A stretch of DNA of 64,000 bases from DATBAT01 sp963824805 (GTDB taxonomy: Bacteria; Acidobacteriota; Terriglobia; Terriglobales; Acidobacteriaceae), in NCBI GenBank assembly GCA_963824805.1, contig CAWGQZ010000001.1:1-64000 (forward strand), in the 5' to 3' direction. Each line of letters opens with the position of its first letter. Position 1 is the first letter of the stretch. The notes beneath the pieces were generated by a model, which saw nothing but the letters and a program-made list of their open reading frames with translations, ran no database searches and had not been told where the DNA came from. Made by a program: the position numbers and the translations under genes. Of the stretch, positions 56,566-64,000 are shown piece after piece.

Positions 56566-57567
56566 TTAGCGAACTTGTTTAACCGTGTCTTTTACCTTGG
56601 CAACCACCGAGGACGGCAATGGCGCATAGCTAAGGTCCGCCGTCATGGTCTGCCCGTTGTCCAGCATCCAGCCAAGGAAGTCCTGAATGATTTTTCCTTT
56701 GGCCGCGTCTTTCGACTGGGCTGGGATCAAAAGCCAGGTAAAGCTGGAGATCGGATACGCATCTTTGCCAGGGGCATTGGTGATCGAAACCCGGTAGTCC
56801 GCCGGCATGTTCTTCACCGAGGCGGCCGCTGCAGTCACGCTATCCAGCGATGCCTTAACAAATGCTCCCCCAGAATTTTTCACCGATCCGTACGTGATCT
56901 TGTTCTGCACGGCATAGATCAACTCGACATAGCCGATTGATCCCTGCATCTGCCGGATCATTCCCGCCACGCCTTCGTTTCCCTTTCCGCCCAGGCCGAC
57001 AGGCCACTTCACCGAGGTGCCTTTGCTCGGCCCTGCGGCCCAATCCGAACTGACCTTCGAGAGGTAGTCGGTAAAGATGAAGCTGGTGCCGCTGCCATCG
57101 GAGCGGTGCACCACGATGATGGGCTGATTGGGGAAATCCATCCCCGGATTGGAGCTCGTAATCGCCTTGTCATTCCAGGTCGTGATCTTGCCCAGGAAGA
57201 TTCCCGCCAAAGCTTGTGGCGTGAACTTCACTTCTCCCGTGATTCCGGGAATGTTGTAAGCCGGGACTACGGCTCCCATCACTGTCGGAATGTGCAAAAT
57301 TTTTGTCTTAGCCTGCGACAATTGCTCGTCCGTCATGGGGCCATCACTGGCACCAAAGTCGACCGTTCCGGCCAGAACCTGACGGATGCCGCCTCCGCTA
57401 CCAATCGACTGGTAGTTGATCTGAATATCGGAGTGGGCTTTGTGGTACTCGCTGAACCACTTCGAGTACATGGGATAAGGAAATGTGGCGCCAGCTCCGT
57501 TGAGCGTGGTTTGACCAAACGCAGGTAGCGCCAGAGCCAGACAGAGCAGCGCAATTCGACGAATCAC
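56566..57567 (-). CDS. pstS: Phosphate ABC transporter substrate-binding protein PstS
   Basis: 333 residues from GTG 57567 (GGAGG upstream). Signal peptide ends around ALPAFGQ. Phosphate-site motifs: LNGAGATFPYPMYSKWF near the start, SIGSGGGIRQVLAGTVDFGASDGP (written in part: GSGGGIRQ, DFGASDGP) and HRSDGSGTSFIFTDYL. PstS delivers phosphate to PstCAB, which is not in this window. An array of four 11-bp repeats lies 41 bases upstream. It is followed on the same strand by the porin gene. Confidence 0.93.
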   Translation of the reverse strand: MIRRIALLCLALALPAFGQTTLNGAGATFPYPMYSKWFSEYHKAHSDIQINYQSIGSGGGIRQVLAGTVDFGASDGPMTDEQLSQAKTKILHIPTVMGAVVPAYNIPGITGEVKFTPQALAGIFLGKITTWNDKAITSSNPGMDFPNQPIIVVHRSDGSGTSFIFTDYLSKVSSDWAAGPSKGTSVKWPVGLGGKGNEGVAGMIRQMQGSIGYVELIYAVQNKITYGSVKNSGGAFVKASLDSVTAAAASVKNMPADYRVSITNAPGKDAYPISSFTWLLIPAQSKDAAKGKIIQDFLGWMLDNGQTMTADLSYAPLPSSVVAKVKDTVKQVR

Positions 57568-57607
57568 TCTAGTTCCTCCTCGTATTTACAGCTCAGGTTG
57601 TACTTTC

Positions 57608-57651
57608 GGAGTGTTACAGGATGGTTACAAAGTGGTGAATTTCTGGTGAAT
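57608..57651 (-). promoter_or_regulatory. PHO-box-like array upstream of pstS
   Basis: On the minus strand four 11-base units lie in tandem: ATTCACCAGAA, ATTCACCACTT, TGTAACCATCC, TGTAACACTCC. They share the (T)nA/CACC/AACC core and the exact 11-base period of PhoB/PhoP direct-repeat sites (two half-sites make one dimer site). The array ends 41 bases before the pstS start codon, so it would occupy the -35 region, with a possible -10 TAAATA nearer the gene. This predicts induction of pstS and the porin under phosphate starvation. Confidence 0.75.
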
Positions 57652-57925
57652 GGGCAACGAACTCGGGCCAAACAAGTGACATGCAACCACTTAGAGACAA
57701 GTCAAAAGATGAGAAATTCGTCTCATGCTGCCGTAGCACCACCGCCATTGTTGGGTCAGGTCGTGTGGTTGGCTAACATCCCGATTCGCGGGCATTCCGT
57801 AGCCCGGCTATGGTTTTTGGAGCGGAGCGAAGAACTTCCTCCGCAAGTCCCGAGGCTAGAAGCGTTCGAGTTCTGAGCGCGTCGTTGATCATCTTCCGGC
57901 TTTGCCTGGTCGGATGGGAGGAAAA
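57652..57925. other. Rest of the intergenic region between pstS and the next gene
   Basis: The total gap is 358 bases, of which the first part holds the PHO-box array. The remainder has an open frame of 92 codons (57598-57876) with no protein features and no ribosome site. It also has a GTAGCCCGGCTATGGTTTT stretch ending in GAAGAACTTCC that resembles common intergenic repeats. A ribosome site GGGAGG precedes the next gene. Confidence 0.4.
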
Positions 57926-58531
57926 ATGAAATTTGGCTGGCTGATCTTTTATCTGACCCTGCCCTGGCTGTGCACCGCGGCAAACCAGGAGCGAGAACTA
58001 ACCTCGAGGGACTTGCTTGTGGAGTATCATCGGCTCCTTCCTATCAACCTCGCCTTCCGGCAGGGCATCCAGCTCGATGACGAAAAGTTTCCTCGGCATT
58101 TAGGCCGTTTCCGTGACAAATCCGTAGAAGAAATCTACTTCTGCGGAGATGTATGTCCCCAATATGGCGTTCTCATCATGAGTTTCCAGGGCATTCCCCA
58201 AGACGAATGTGAAGCCATTGGAGACCCTATCTATTCCACTGCCTGGGGCAGGCAATACAGAGGTTGCTCGCCTCTTTCAGTTCGGCGGGGACAGCTTTTC
58301 CATAGGGGCAATACATGGTTTCTCCGCGGCCAAGACTCCGTTTCTCTTCGAGAAGTGCCCTTGGTTCTCGATGAAGAGAGCGTCTGCTGGAACGGCAGCA
58401 CGAATATTGACTGTGATGACCAGATGATCGACAGCCGGAGAGCCGAAGTAGTGGCACTGAAGAGCGGGGATTCACTCGAAGTGCTGCAACTGCAAGTGAC
58501 AATGGACAAACCCGTGAGGCCCGATCGCTAG
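57926..58531 (+). CDS. Exported protein of unknown function
   Basis: 201 residues from ATG 57926, preceded by GGGAGG. Signal peptide (FGWLIFYLTLPWLCTAAN). The mature part is rich in charged residues and has about six Cys (for example YFCGDVCPQYG and VCWNGSTNIDCDDQ), consistent with disulfides outside the cytoplasm. No family recognised. It converges with the TPR gene, overlapping by 4 bases. Confidence 0.65.
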   Translation: MKFGWLIFYLTLPWLCTAANQERELTSRDLLVEYHRLLPINLAFRQGIQLDDEKFPRHLGRFRDKSVEEIYFCGDVCPQYGVLIMSFQGIPQDECEAIGDPIYSTAWGRQYRGCSPLSVRRGQLFHRGNTWFLRGQDSVSLREVPLVLDEESVCWNGSTNIDCDDQMIDSRRAEVVALKSGDSLEVLQLQVTMDKPVRPDR

Positions 58532-59374
58532 GGGTTTACCACCTTCACTCCATCCAGCCGGGCAATCTCTCTGGTGAAGAGCGAATTATTCGGAAACTGC
58601 TGGCGCAGGCCGGTCAACAATTCCCGCGCCCGCGGCTTGTCTTTCTCCCTGACGTAGGCAATCGCAAGCAGGATCCGGGCAAATGGCGCCAGGTATTGCC
58701 CCTTCTCGGCCGTCATCTGAAGCTCATTCATCCCGGCGCTCTTGTCTCCATTGACCCCACCCATTTTTAATAGCCAGCGCACGGGCGCAGCCATACTGCC
58801 AATAATGTATTTGCTGACCCCAGTGGCCACATAAGCGTCATAACAGTTGGGATCAGCCGCCAGAAGCTGTTGCGCCCACCGGCTGGCTTCTTTCGTCAAA
58901 CTCAGCGAGGCCAGGTTCCTCTTCTCGATCAGAGCCGAATAGTCAGCCTTGAGACCTGCGGATAGCGTCATGGCCAGCAACCCATCGCGATTGGTCGAAT
59001 TTCGCGCCAGTTTCGCCTTCGCCAGCCGCTCGGCGGTAGCAAGCGCAGCGTCAAAGCGATCACGAACCAGTGGGTCGGGGCTCTGCTTTTTGCGGCCGTC
59101 AAAGGACTTATCATCCTCATAAAACTGGGACTCCAGAATGCCCAGCCGATTGAACTCAGAAAAAAGAAAGCCCGCGGCATCGCAGACTGGTCCCATGGGA
59201 TCGTCTGGATTTTGCTGTTCGTAGGTGGCGAACAGCTTATGCGCCGGTCGAAGTCGAGGTTGTAAAGAAGAGCGAATCCATCACTTAGCGAAGGACGCGC
59301 CAGCAACTCATCGGCCGCGGCAAAACCATGTGTCGAAATCAATGTGAGAAAAACGCCGCTGTAAAGATTTTCAA
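58528..59374 (-). pseudogene. Exported TPR-like helical protein, frameshifted
   Basis: From 59243 to 58528 the frame reads as helical repeats (RWAQQLLAADPNCYDAYVA; LLAIAYVREKDKPRAREL) ending near VVNP. Upstream another frame has FAAADELLARPSLSDGFALL, and HKLFATYEQQNPDDPMG is regained after an indel near 59243. The signal peptide needs a second indel near 59350: TTG 59374 gives KIFTAAFF and the next frame LTLISTHGFAAADE. Restored length about 280 residues. Role unknown. Confidence 0.65.
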
Positions 59375-59599
59375 CCTAACCCGCGAAAGGAGGCGAAGAC
59401 CATAAGAGGGTAGAAAGCTCTACCGTTACTTGGATGCGGCTATGCAATCCCGTGCCCACCCACGAACGCGAAACATTGTAGCAAAGGCATAATAAGCGAC
59501 ATCTAACGTTAGGTTTGACTCGCCCCCGTCCTTTGGATACCTTTTAGAGTTTGGACAACGACCAGAATTAAGCCACCAACGGCCAGAAAAGAGCCCCAA

Positions 59600-60781
59600 A
59601 TGCCTGCCATGAAGTTCCACGGTGTGGATTTTGTAGAGTTCGATTCCCTGCTCAATGACGACGAACGCCTGGTACGAGATACCACCCGCAAGTTCATCGA
59701 GGAAAACCTCGTCCCCATTGTTGAAGAGTGCAACCGTGCCGGACGCTTTCCCCGCGAACTGGTGAAGCCAATGGCCGAACTTGGCTTCTTCGGCGCATCG
59801 CTTAAGGGCTACGGCTGCGCGGGCATGTCAAACGTCGAATACGGCCTGGTCATGCAGGAGATGGAGCGGGGTGATTCCGGCGTGCGCTCCTTCGTGAGCG
59901 TCCAATCGGCATTGGTCATGTATCCCATCTATACCTTCGGCAGCGACGCGCAGAAGGAGAAATGGCTCCCAGCTCTGCAAAGTGGAGACAAGTTGGGCTG
60001 CTTCGGCCTCACGGAACCCGATTTCGGATCCAACCCGGGCGGTATGCGCACCCGTGCCAAAAAGACGGGGGATGGCTACGTTCTGAACGGCGAGAAAATG
60101 TGGATCACCTCCGGGACCATCGCAGACGTCGCGGTCATCTGGGCCAAGCTGGAGGACGAAGGTGACAAAGTCCGTGGCTTTCTAGTCGAAACCGACCGTC
60201 CCGGATTCAAGGCGGAAGACATTCACGGCAAATGGTCGCTGCGGGCCTCGGTAACCTCAGGGCTGTCTTTGCAGGATGTTCAGGTTCCGCTGTCGAGTCT
60301 GATGCCGGGGAGCAATGGATTGAAGTCGCCGCTCATGTGCCTGAATCAGGCCCGATACGGCATCGCCTGGGGAGCCATCGGCGCTGCCATGGCCTGCTAC
60401 GACTGCGCCCTGCAATACTCGCTGCTTCGCAAACAGTTCCGCGATCAGCCCATCGCCTCGCATCAACTGGTTCAAGAAAAACTGGCCTGGATGATTACCG
60501 AAATCACCAAGGCGCAATTGCTGGTGTTACAGGTGGGCCGCCTCAAGGATGAGAATAAGGTTCAGCACCAGCACATTTCGATGGCAAAGCGTAACAACGT
60601 ATGGATGGCGCTGGAGTGCGCCCGCCTCTCGCGCGATATCCTGGGCGCCAACGGCGTAGCCGACGACTATCCGATCATGCGCCACATGATGAATCTGGAG
60701 TCGGTGAAGACCTACGAAGGAACCCATGACATTCATACCCTGGTTATTGGTTCCAGTGTGACCGGCATTGACGCTTTCTGA
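59600..60781 (+). CDS. gcdH: Glutaryl-CoA dehydrogenase-like acyl-CoA dehydrogenase
   Basis: FAD enzyme that oxidises and decarboxylates glutaryl-CoA to crotonyl-CoA in lysine and tryptophan breakdown. 393 residues. FAD/substrate motifs GCFGLTEPDFGSNPGGM and KMWITSGTIADV; the catalytic base is the Glu of TYEGTHDIHTLVIG at the C-terminus, and RYGIAWGAIGAAMACYD is typical of GcdH. Other short-chain dehydrogenases are possible, but this C-terminus favours GcdH. It starts at ATG 59600; ATG 59609 is an alternative. No paired etf genes nearby. Confidence 0.85.
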   Translation: MPAMKFHGVDFVEFDSLLNDDERLVRDTTRKFIEENLVPIVEECNRAGRFPRELVKPMAELGFFGASLKGYGCAGMSNVEYGLVMQEMERGDSGVRSFVSVQSALVMYPIYTFGSDAQKEKWLPALQSGDKLGCFGLTEPDFGSNPGGMRTRAKKTGDGYVLNGEKMWITSGTIADVAVIWAKLEDEGDKVRGFLVETDRPGFKAEDIHGKWSLRASVTSGLSLQDVQVPLSSLMPGSNGLKSPLMCLNQARYGIAWGAIGAAMACYDCALQYSLLRKQFRDQPIASHQLVQEKLAWMITEITKAQLLVLQVGRLKDENKVQHQHISMAKRNNVWMALECARLSRDILGANGVADDYPIMRHMMNLESVKTYEGTHDIHTLVIGSSVTGIDAF

Positions 60782-60845
60782 ATCATCGGGTGTAAGCAAT
60801 ATTGTGCGAGAGTTCTGGCCGAAGGCTATTTCCGCACCTAGCCGC

Positions 60846-61748
60846 CTACGACTGCGGAATCTCGCTGGGAGAATATCCCACTAGCCGCTGATAATTGCCT
60901 TGAGCGAATTTTTTGACTAGAGCAAGCAATAGTGGGTTGGCATGCAAGTAAGCGGGCACGGCAGTCACACGTGCACCGCGGCGAAGCTTGTATTCATCGA
61001 TGCCGGCTGTACTCAAACCACTGTCGTATAGCAACACGATACCGGGATCTTCGCGAGCTGCAACCCGGCAGTAGTGGAGCAGTAGATCAGGCGTGCGAAG
61101 TTCCAGGCCCTTGTCGGAATGGACCATCGTTTTCCGGATGACGGTATCACCTATACGGCAGGACATTTCGAATCCCAACAATTGATCACCCTGAAATGCG
61201 CCGATAATTGGCATGTCGGGAAATTGGAAAAGCGCGCGAGCCCACTGTGCAAAACCCTCTTTCCGGGTGCGGTGAGTGGCGAATTCATATTTGGCGCGCC
61301 GATAGAACGAGAGGTAGAGTTCGTATCCTTGCTCGACAAATTGCTTCTCATCCGTAAGCCGCGCAGCAACCAGACCGTTCTTCTGCGCTGCCTTCAGGTT
61401 GCGTTGTGCATTGCGATGTAGTTTGCCGGGATCGTAGTTCCTCAGATCATCAAAAACAATGGAGTTGAGATAGGAGTTGGATGGCTGGCCGTCCAGCACG
61501 CCGTGCTGAAACGCAGCGAACTTCCTGAACTGTCGCGTCGTGCTCGCCTCGTCATATGCGCAAAACGGAGCCAGCGGCCGGTAGAAGAACGGCCGCACCT
61601 CCCGCCAGAACACATCTCCCTGTTTGGTGATCTTAAGGCCCGCCGCGGATTCAAGCGCGGCATAGCGGTCGATCGACATCGGGACCCACGAATCAAAACC
61701 CTTCGGCGAGCGCTTCCACGGGCATCGACACCAGCCTTCCACCTGCAA
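60846..61748 (-). CDS. GNAT/FemAB-like acyltransferase
   Basis: 300 residues. The second half has the GNAT-like pattern FQGDQLLGFEMSCRIGDTVI followed by a helical segment. The first half carries YDPGKLHRNAQRNLKAAQKN, a feature of proteins with a duplicated GNAT fold. Such enzymes transfer acyl or aminoacyl groups; the substrate is unknown. The start is not certain, because no ribosome site stands out at 61748. Confidence 0.65.
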   Translation of the reverse strand: MQVEGWCRCPWKRSPKGFDSWVPMSIDRYAALESAAGLKITKQGDVFWREVRPFFYRPLAPFCAYDEASTTRQFRKFAAFQHGVLDGQPSNSYLNSIVFDDLRNYDPGKLHRNAQRNLKAAQKNGLVAARLTDEKQFVEQGYELYLSFYRRAKYEFATHRTRKEGFAQWARALFQFPDMPIIGAFQGDQLLGFEMSCRIGDTVIRKTMVHSDKGLELRTPDLLLHYCRVAAREDPGIVLLYDSGLSTAGIDEYKLRRGARVTAVPAYLHANPLLLALVKKFAQGNYQRLVGYSPSEIPQS

Positions 61749-61847
61749 AGTCCCTTAAAGATTTTACACAGATTGACGGGCGGCTCAGCCGGGACAACCC
61801 ACTGGCGGTCGAGGGCTCAACGTACGGAGCGCCAACCCAGATCGTAA

Positions 61848-62141
61848 CTAAGACCGCTTTCGTTGATCGCTCATCAATTTGCGTAGAACTTTGTTGATGC
61901 GTGTCTGGTAGCCTCTGCCATCAACTTTGAACCACGCCAACACGTCGGCGTCCAGACGCAAGGTGACTGGTTTTTTGATGGGCTTGTATAGGCTTCCGAT
62001 GTCCGCCTGCCAGTCTCGATCGGAAGCGGACTTCCTGCGTCCGGCCGCCACTCGGGCAGAGCCAGTCCTGGCGGTGCGAGGTGCTTTTTTACTGGAAAGG
62101 TTTCGCTGCTTTAAGTTGGGCTGTTTCTTAGATTTTGCCAT
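61848..62141 (-). CDS. BrnA-type (DUF4415) antitoxin, apparently orphan
   Basis: 97 residues from ATG 62141. The C-terminal half KKPVTLRLDADVLAWFKVDG followed by YQTRINKVLRKLM is the ribbon-helix-helix domain of BrnA antitoxins. The N-terminal half is Lys/Arg/Ser-rich and unstructured, longer than usual. BrnT, normally the gene just upstream, is not there: only 171 bases separate this gene from GntR, and no BrnT-like frame is visible. Confidence 0.75.
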   Translation of the reverse strand: MAKSKKQPNLKQRNLSSKKAPRTARTGSARVAAGRRKSASDRDWQADIGSLYKPIKKPVTLRLDADVLAWFKVDGRGYQTRINKVLRKLMSDQRKRS

Positions 62142-62276
62142 GGCGCCTATTATGTACATACCGAAAGATGATTACAACGAGTTTTATATGGAATACCGAA
62201 TTTCGGCCGAGCGCGAGCTAATTTTCTTGTTTTTCTGGCTTTAATCCGCAACTTTTCAATCGGCCAAAAATAATGC

Positions 62277-62308
62277 TTGACTGTACTATCGTACTAGTAC
62301 ACTATATT
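62277..62308 (+). promoter_or_regulatory. Promoter and operator-like palindrome of the GntR gene
   Basis: TTGACT (-35, 62277-62282) and an AT-rich -10 (ACTATA or TATATT, 62301-62308) flank a perfect palindrome GTACTAGTAC (62291-62300). It is nested in a wider TGTACT-N8-AGTACA. The start codon is at 62313, so transcription would begin at or beside it. Position in the spacer suits a repressor, likely the GntR protein itself. Confidence 0.6.
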
Positions 62309-62312
62309 CCTG

Positions 62313-62732
62313 ATGAGGCCTTCAGCCCTTTCACGATCGCCCTTCCAACTTCGACTGGACCAGCGGAGCGGGGTACCCATCTACCGCCAGATCATCGATC
62401 AGGTCGTGGGCGGAGTTGCGGCTGGCACGCTTGACGGAGGCGATCAGCTGCCTACCGTTCGCCAGCTGGCAGTAGATCTCTCGATCAATCCCAACACAGT
62501 GATTCGCGCGTATCGTGAACTTGAAATCAGAGGGGTTCTGGAGACCGAGCAAGGCACGGGGACCTTCATTAGCCATCAAAAGACATCGCGGGACGGAGCA
62601 GAACGGCAACGCCGGTTGAGCCAACTAATCGGTGAATTCGTTGCGCGAGCGGGTTCCGAAGGCTACACGCTGGATGAGGTACTGGAGCAATTGAAAGATG
62701 TCCCCGGCGACGGGGCCAAGAAACGGAGGTAA
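62313..62732 (+). CDS. GntR-family regulator, YtrA-like
   Basis: 139 residues. Winged helix-turn-helix 15-80 (GVPIYRQIIDQVVGGVAAG, then LPTVRQLAVDLSINPNTVIR), with the short C-terminal part typical of the YtrA subfamily, which often represses an adjacent membrane operon. The gene is 6 bases before the SPFH gene. It carries a promoter that overlaps its own start codon and an operator-like palindrome, so autoregulation is likely. Confidence 0.88.
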   Translation: MRPSALSRSPFQLRLDQRSGVPIYRQIIDQVVGGVAAGTLDGGDQLPTVRQLAVDLSINPNTVIRAYRELEIRGVLETEQGTGTFISHQKTSRDGAERQRRLSQLIGEFVARAGSEGYTLDEVLEQLKDVPGDGAKKRR

Positions 62733-62738
62733 AGGTTG

Positions 62739-63609
62739 ATGCGACTAAACTTGTCTCAGGTGAGTGGCATGGCGGTGGCTTTGTTCGTGATTTCGGTCGG
62801 AGCCGGATTCGGGCTGACAACGTTGCTCCATAATGAAGTGCCGTTTTATGCCGGACTGCTGATTGGCGTGTACCTGCTGCTTTCCATCAAAGTGGCCGAC
62901 CAGTGGGAGAAAGTAGCGGTGTTGCGCCTGGGGCGTTTCATCGGTCTGCGCGGGCCGGGATTATTTCACGTCATTCCTATCGTCGACCGATTGAGCGCCT
63001 CGGTCGACCAGCGGGTGCGCGTGGCCAACGTACGTTGCAGAGTCGACTCTTACCCGTGACACGGTGCCGGTGAATGTCGACGCCAACGTTTTTTGGATGG
63101 TATGGAATCCGGAGAAGTCAATTTTGGAAGTGCAGGATTTTGTTCACGCCATCACCACCAGTGCGCAGACCGGGTTGCGGGAATCAATCGGGCGTCACGA
63201 ACTGTCGCAGATGATCACCGAGCGCGAATCCATGGGGCGCGAACTGCAGCGAATTCTGGATGAGAAGACCAATCCCTGGGGTATCACCGTGCAGTCGGTG
63301 GAAATTCGCGATGTGCGAATTCCTGCGGCGTTGGAGGATGCCATGTCGCGGCAAGCGCAGGCGGAGCGCGAACGTCAGGCGCGGAATATTCTGGGCCAGG
63401 CCGAGACTGAAATTGCTGATAAGTTCGCGCAGGCGGCGCTGGTCTATCAAGACAACCCTGTCGCATTGCATTTGCGCGCCATGAACATGTTGTACGAGGC
63501 AATCAAAGAGCGCGGATCCATGGTGATTGTGCCATCTTCGGCGGTTGAGACGATGGGCCTTGGCGGCATGTTGGCAACCGCAACGCTCGGAGGAGCAAAG
63601 GCGCAATAG
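62739..63609 (+). pseudogene. SPFH/band-7 membrane protein, frameshifted
   Basis: Stomatin/HflK-like scaffold. ATG 62739 is preceded by GGAGG. Two hydrophobic segments (about 10-45) and the start of the band-7 domain (KVAVLRLGRFIGLRGPGLF) are in the first frame, which stops at 63059 after a frame loss near 63033. The rest resumes in another frame as DTVPVNVDANVFWMVWNPE and keeps the coiled coil QAQAERERQARNILGQAE. Restored length about 290 residues. Cotranscribed with GntR. The break is probably a single-base sequencing error, since family sequence is continuous. Confidence 0.85.
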
Positions 63610-63612
63610 CTC

Positions 63613-63990
63613 ATGAATGCTGCGGATTTTCGCCGGATAGCTTTGAGCCTGCCGGGCGCGGAAGAGGGTTCGCATATGGGGTCCGCTGACTTCCGCGTTG
63701 GCGGCAGGATCTTCGCTACTCTCGCCGCGCAAAAACTGGGCTACGGCAACCTCATGCTCGATCTCGAACACCAGACCGCGTTTGTCGAAGAGCAGCCTGA
63801 GGTATTCCTGCCGATATCGGGAGGATGGGGCCGAATGGGAATGACGCACATCCGGCTCGCCGAAGCTAACGAAGATTTGCTTACCGGGGCGCTCCGTACC
63901 GCCTGGAAACTTCGGGCAGATAAGAATACGAAGGTTCGAAATCCTTCTGCCGGAAGTAAGCGGCAGCGAACGAAAAAGCCGCCTCGGTGA
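63613..63990 (+). CDS. MmcQ/YjbR family protein
   Basis: 125 residues of the MmcQ/YjbR (DUF419) family: N-terminal ADFRRIALSLPGAEEGSHMG and the ISGGWGRMGMTHIRLAEA region. The fold resembles a DNA-binding double-wing, but the function is unsettled. It sits 3 bases after the SPFH gene, in the same direction, with an extended basic tail (SKRQRTKKPPR). Confidence 0.85.
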   Translation: MNAADFRRIALSLPGAEEGSHMGSADFRVGGRIFATLAAQKLGYGNLMLDLEHQTAFVEEQPEVFLPISGGWGRMGMTHIRLAEANEDLLTGALRTAWKLRADKNTKVRNPSAGSKRQRTKKPPR

Positions 63991-64000
63991 ATGTTGGTTT

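Noticed and set aside
57598..57876. 92-codon frame upstream of the unknown exported protein
   Set aside because: It starts inside the PHO-box array, has no ribosome site and no protein features.
1..64000. CRISPR array, tRNA, rRNA or insertion sequence
   Set aside because: I saw no regularly spaced repeats, no tRNA-like cloverleaf with TTCGA loop and CCA-side pairing, and no transposase gene or terminal repeats.

Overview
The window looks like chromosomal DNA of an Acidobacteriota bacterium, probably a Terriglobia/Koribacter-like soil lineage. This is an inference from gene content: FecR and DUF6600-type surface proteins, tricorn and S9 peptidases, TPR lipoproteins, a futalosine-pathway menaquinone gene, and 'gtcattctgagcg'-type intergenic hairpins. 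There is no rRNA or tRNA to confirm it. Base composition is moderately GC-rich and genes are densely packed.

1-15,921: one giant inverted repeat. Two arms of about 7.9 kb face each other across a loop of about 70 bases (about 7,921-7,989). Each arm carries the same genes: the end of a FecR-domain gene, mreB, mreC, mreD, a TPR lipoprotein, a sigma-54 response regulator, a soluble histidine kinase and a PilZ gene cut at the fold. The arms are mostly about 97-99% identical by eye. The exception is the left mreB, which is only about 80% identical to the right one and carries about nine small deletions. Frameshifts are spread over both arms: mreB and the response regulator are intact only on the right, mreC only on the left, and the TPR gene and mreD are intact in both. 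Either a fold-back assembly or amplification chimera, or a real inverted duplication with allele exchange, could lie behind this.

15,821-28,313: the full-length FecR gene, a DUF1624-type membrane protein, bioY, mqnD, an M49-like peptidase, an alkyltransferase-like protein, a STAS protein, the dnaX-ybaB-recR recombination/replication cluster, a possible structured RNA ending in a strong terminator, a GT39 glycosyltransferase and a small secreted protein with an in-frame stop.

28,356-46,124: acyl-CoA ligase, glutaredoxin-like protein, SMP-30-type lactonase, GT2 glycosyltransferase, tricorn protease, S9 peptidase plus Tat-exported amidase, glgA, rsmA, AmmeMemoRadiSam protein B, a DUF6600/FecR surface protein, an unknown exported protein and ruvC.

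46,363-50,412: a TonB-dependent receptor, a YfiR-type periplasmic protein and a membrane histidine kinase form one transcription unit, which looks like an envelope sensing module.

50,537-57,651: a phosphate/polyphosphate island with ppx, sixA, ppk1, a porin and pstS. pstS is preceded by four 11-bp direct repeats that look like a PHO box.

57,926-63,990: an unknown exported protein, a TPR-like protein, glutaryl-CoA dehydrogenase, a GNAT-like protein, an orphan BrnA-type antitoxin, a GntR (YtrA-type) regulator with an apparently leaderless promoter and an operator-like palindrome, an SPFH protein and an MmcQ/YjbR protein.

At least eight genes outside the inverted repeat are also broken by single-base frameshifts while keeping conserved sequence on both sides. 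An indel-prone, incompletely polished long-read assembly is therefore the simplest explanation for most frameshifts here.
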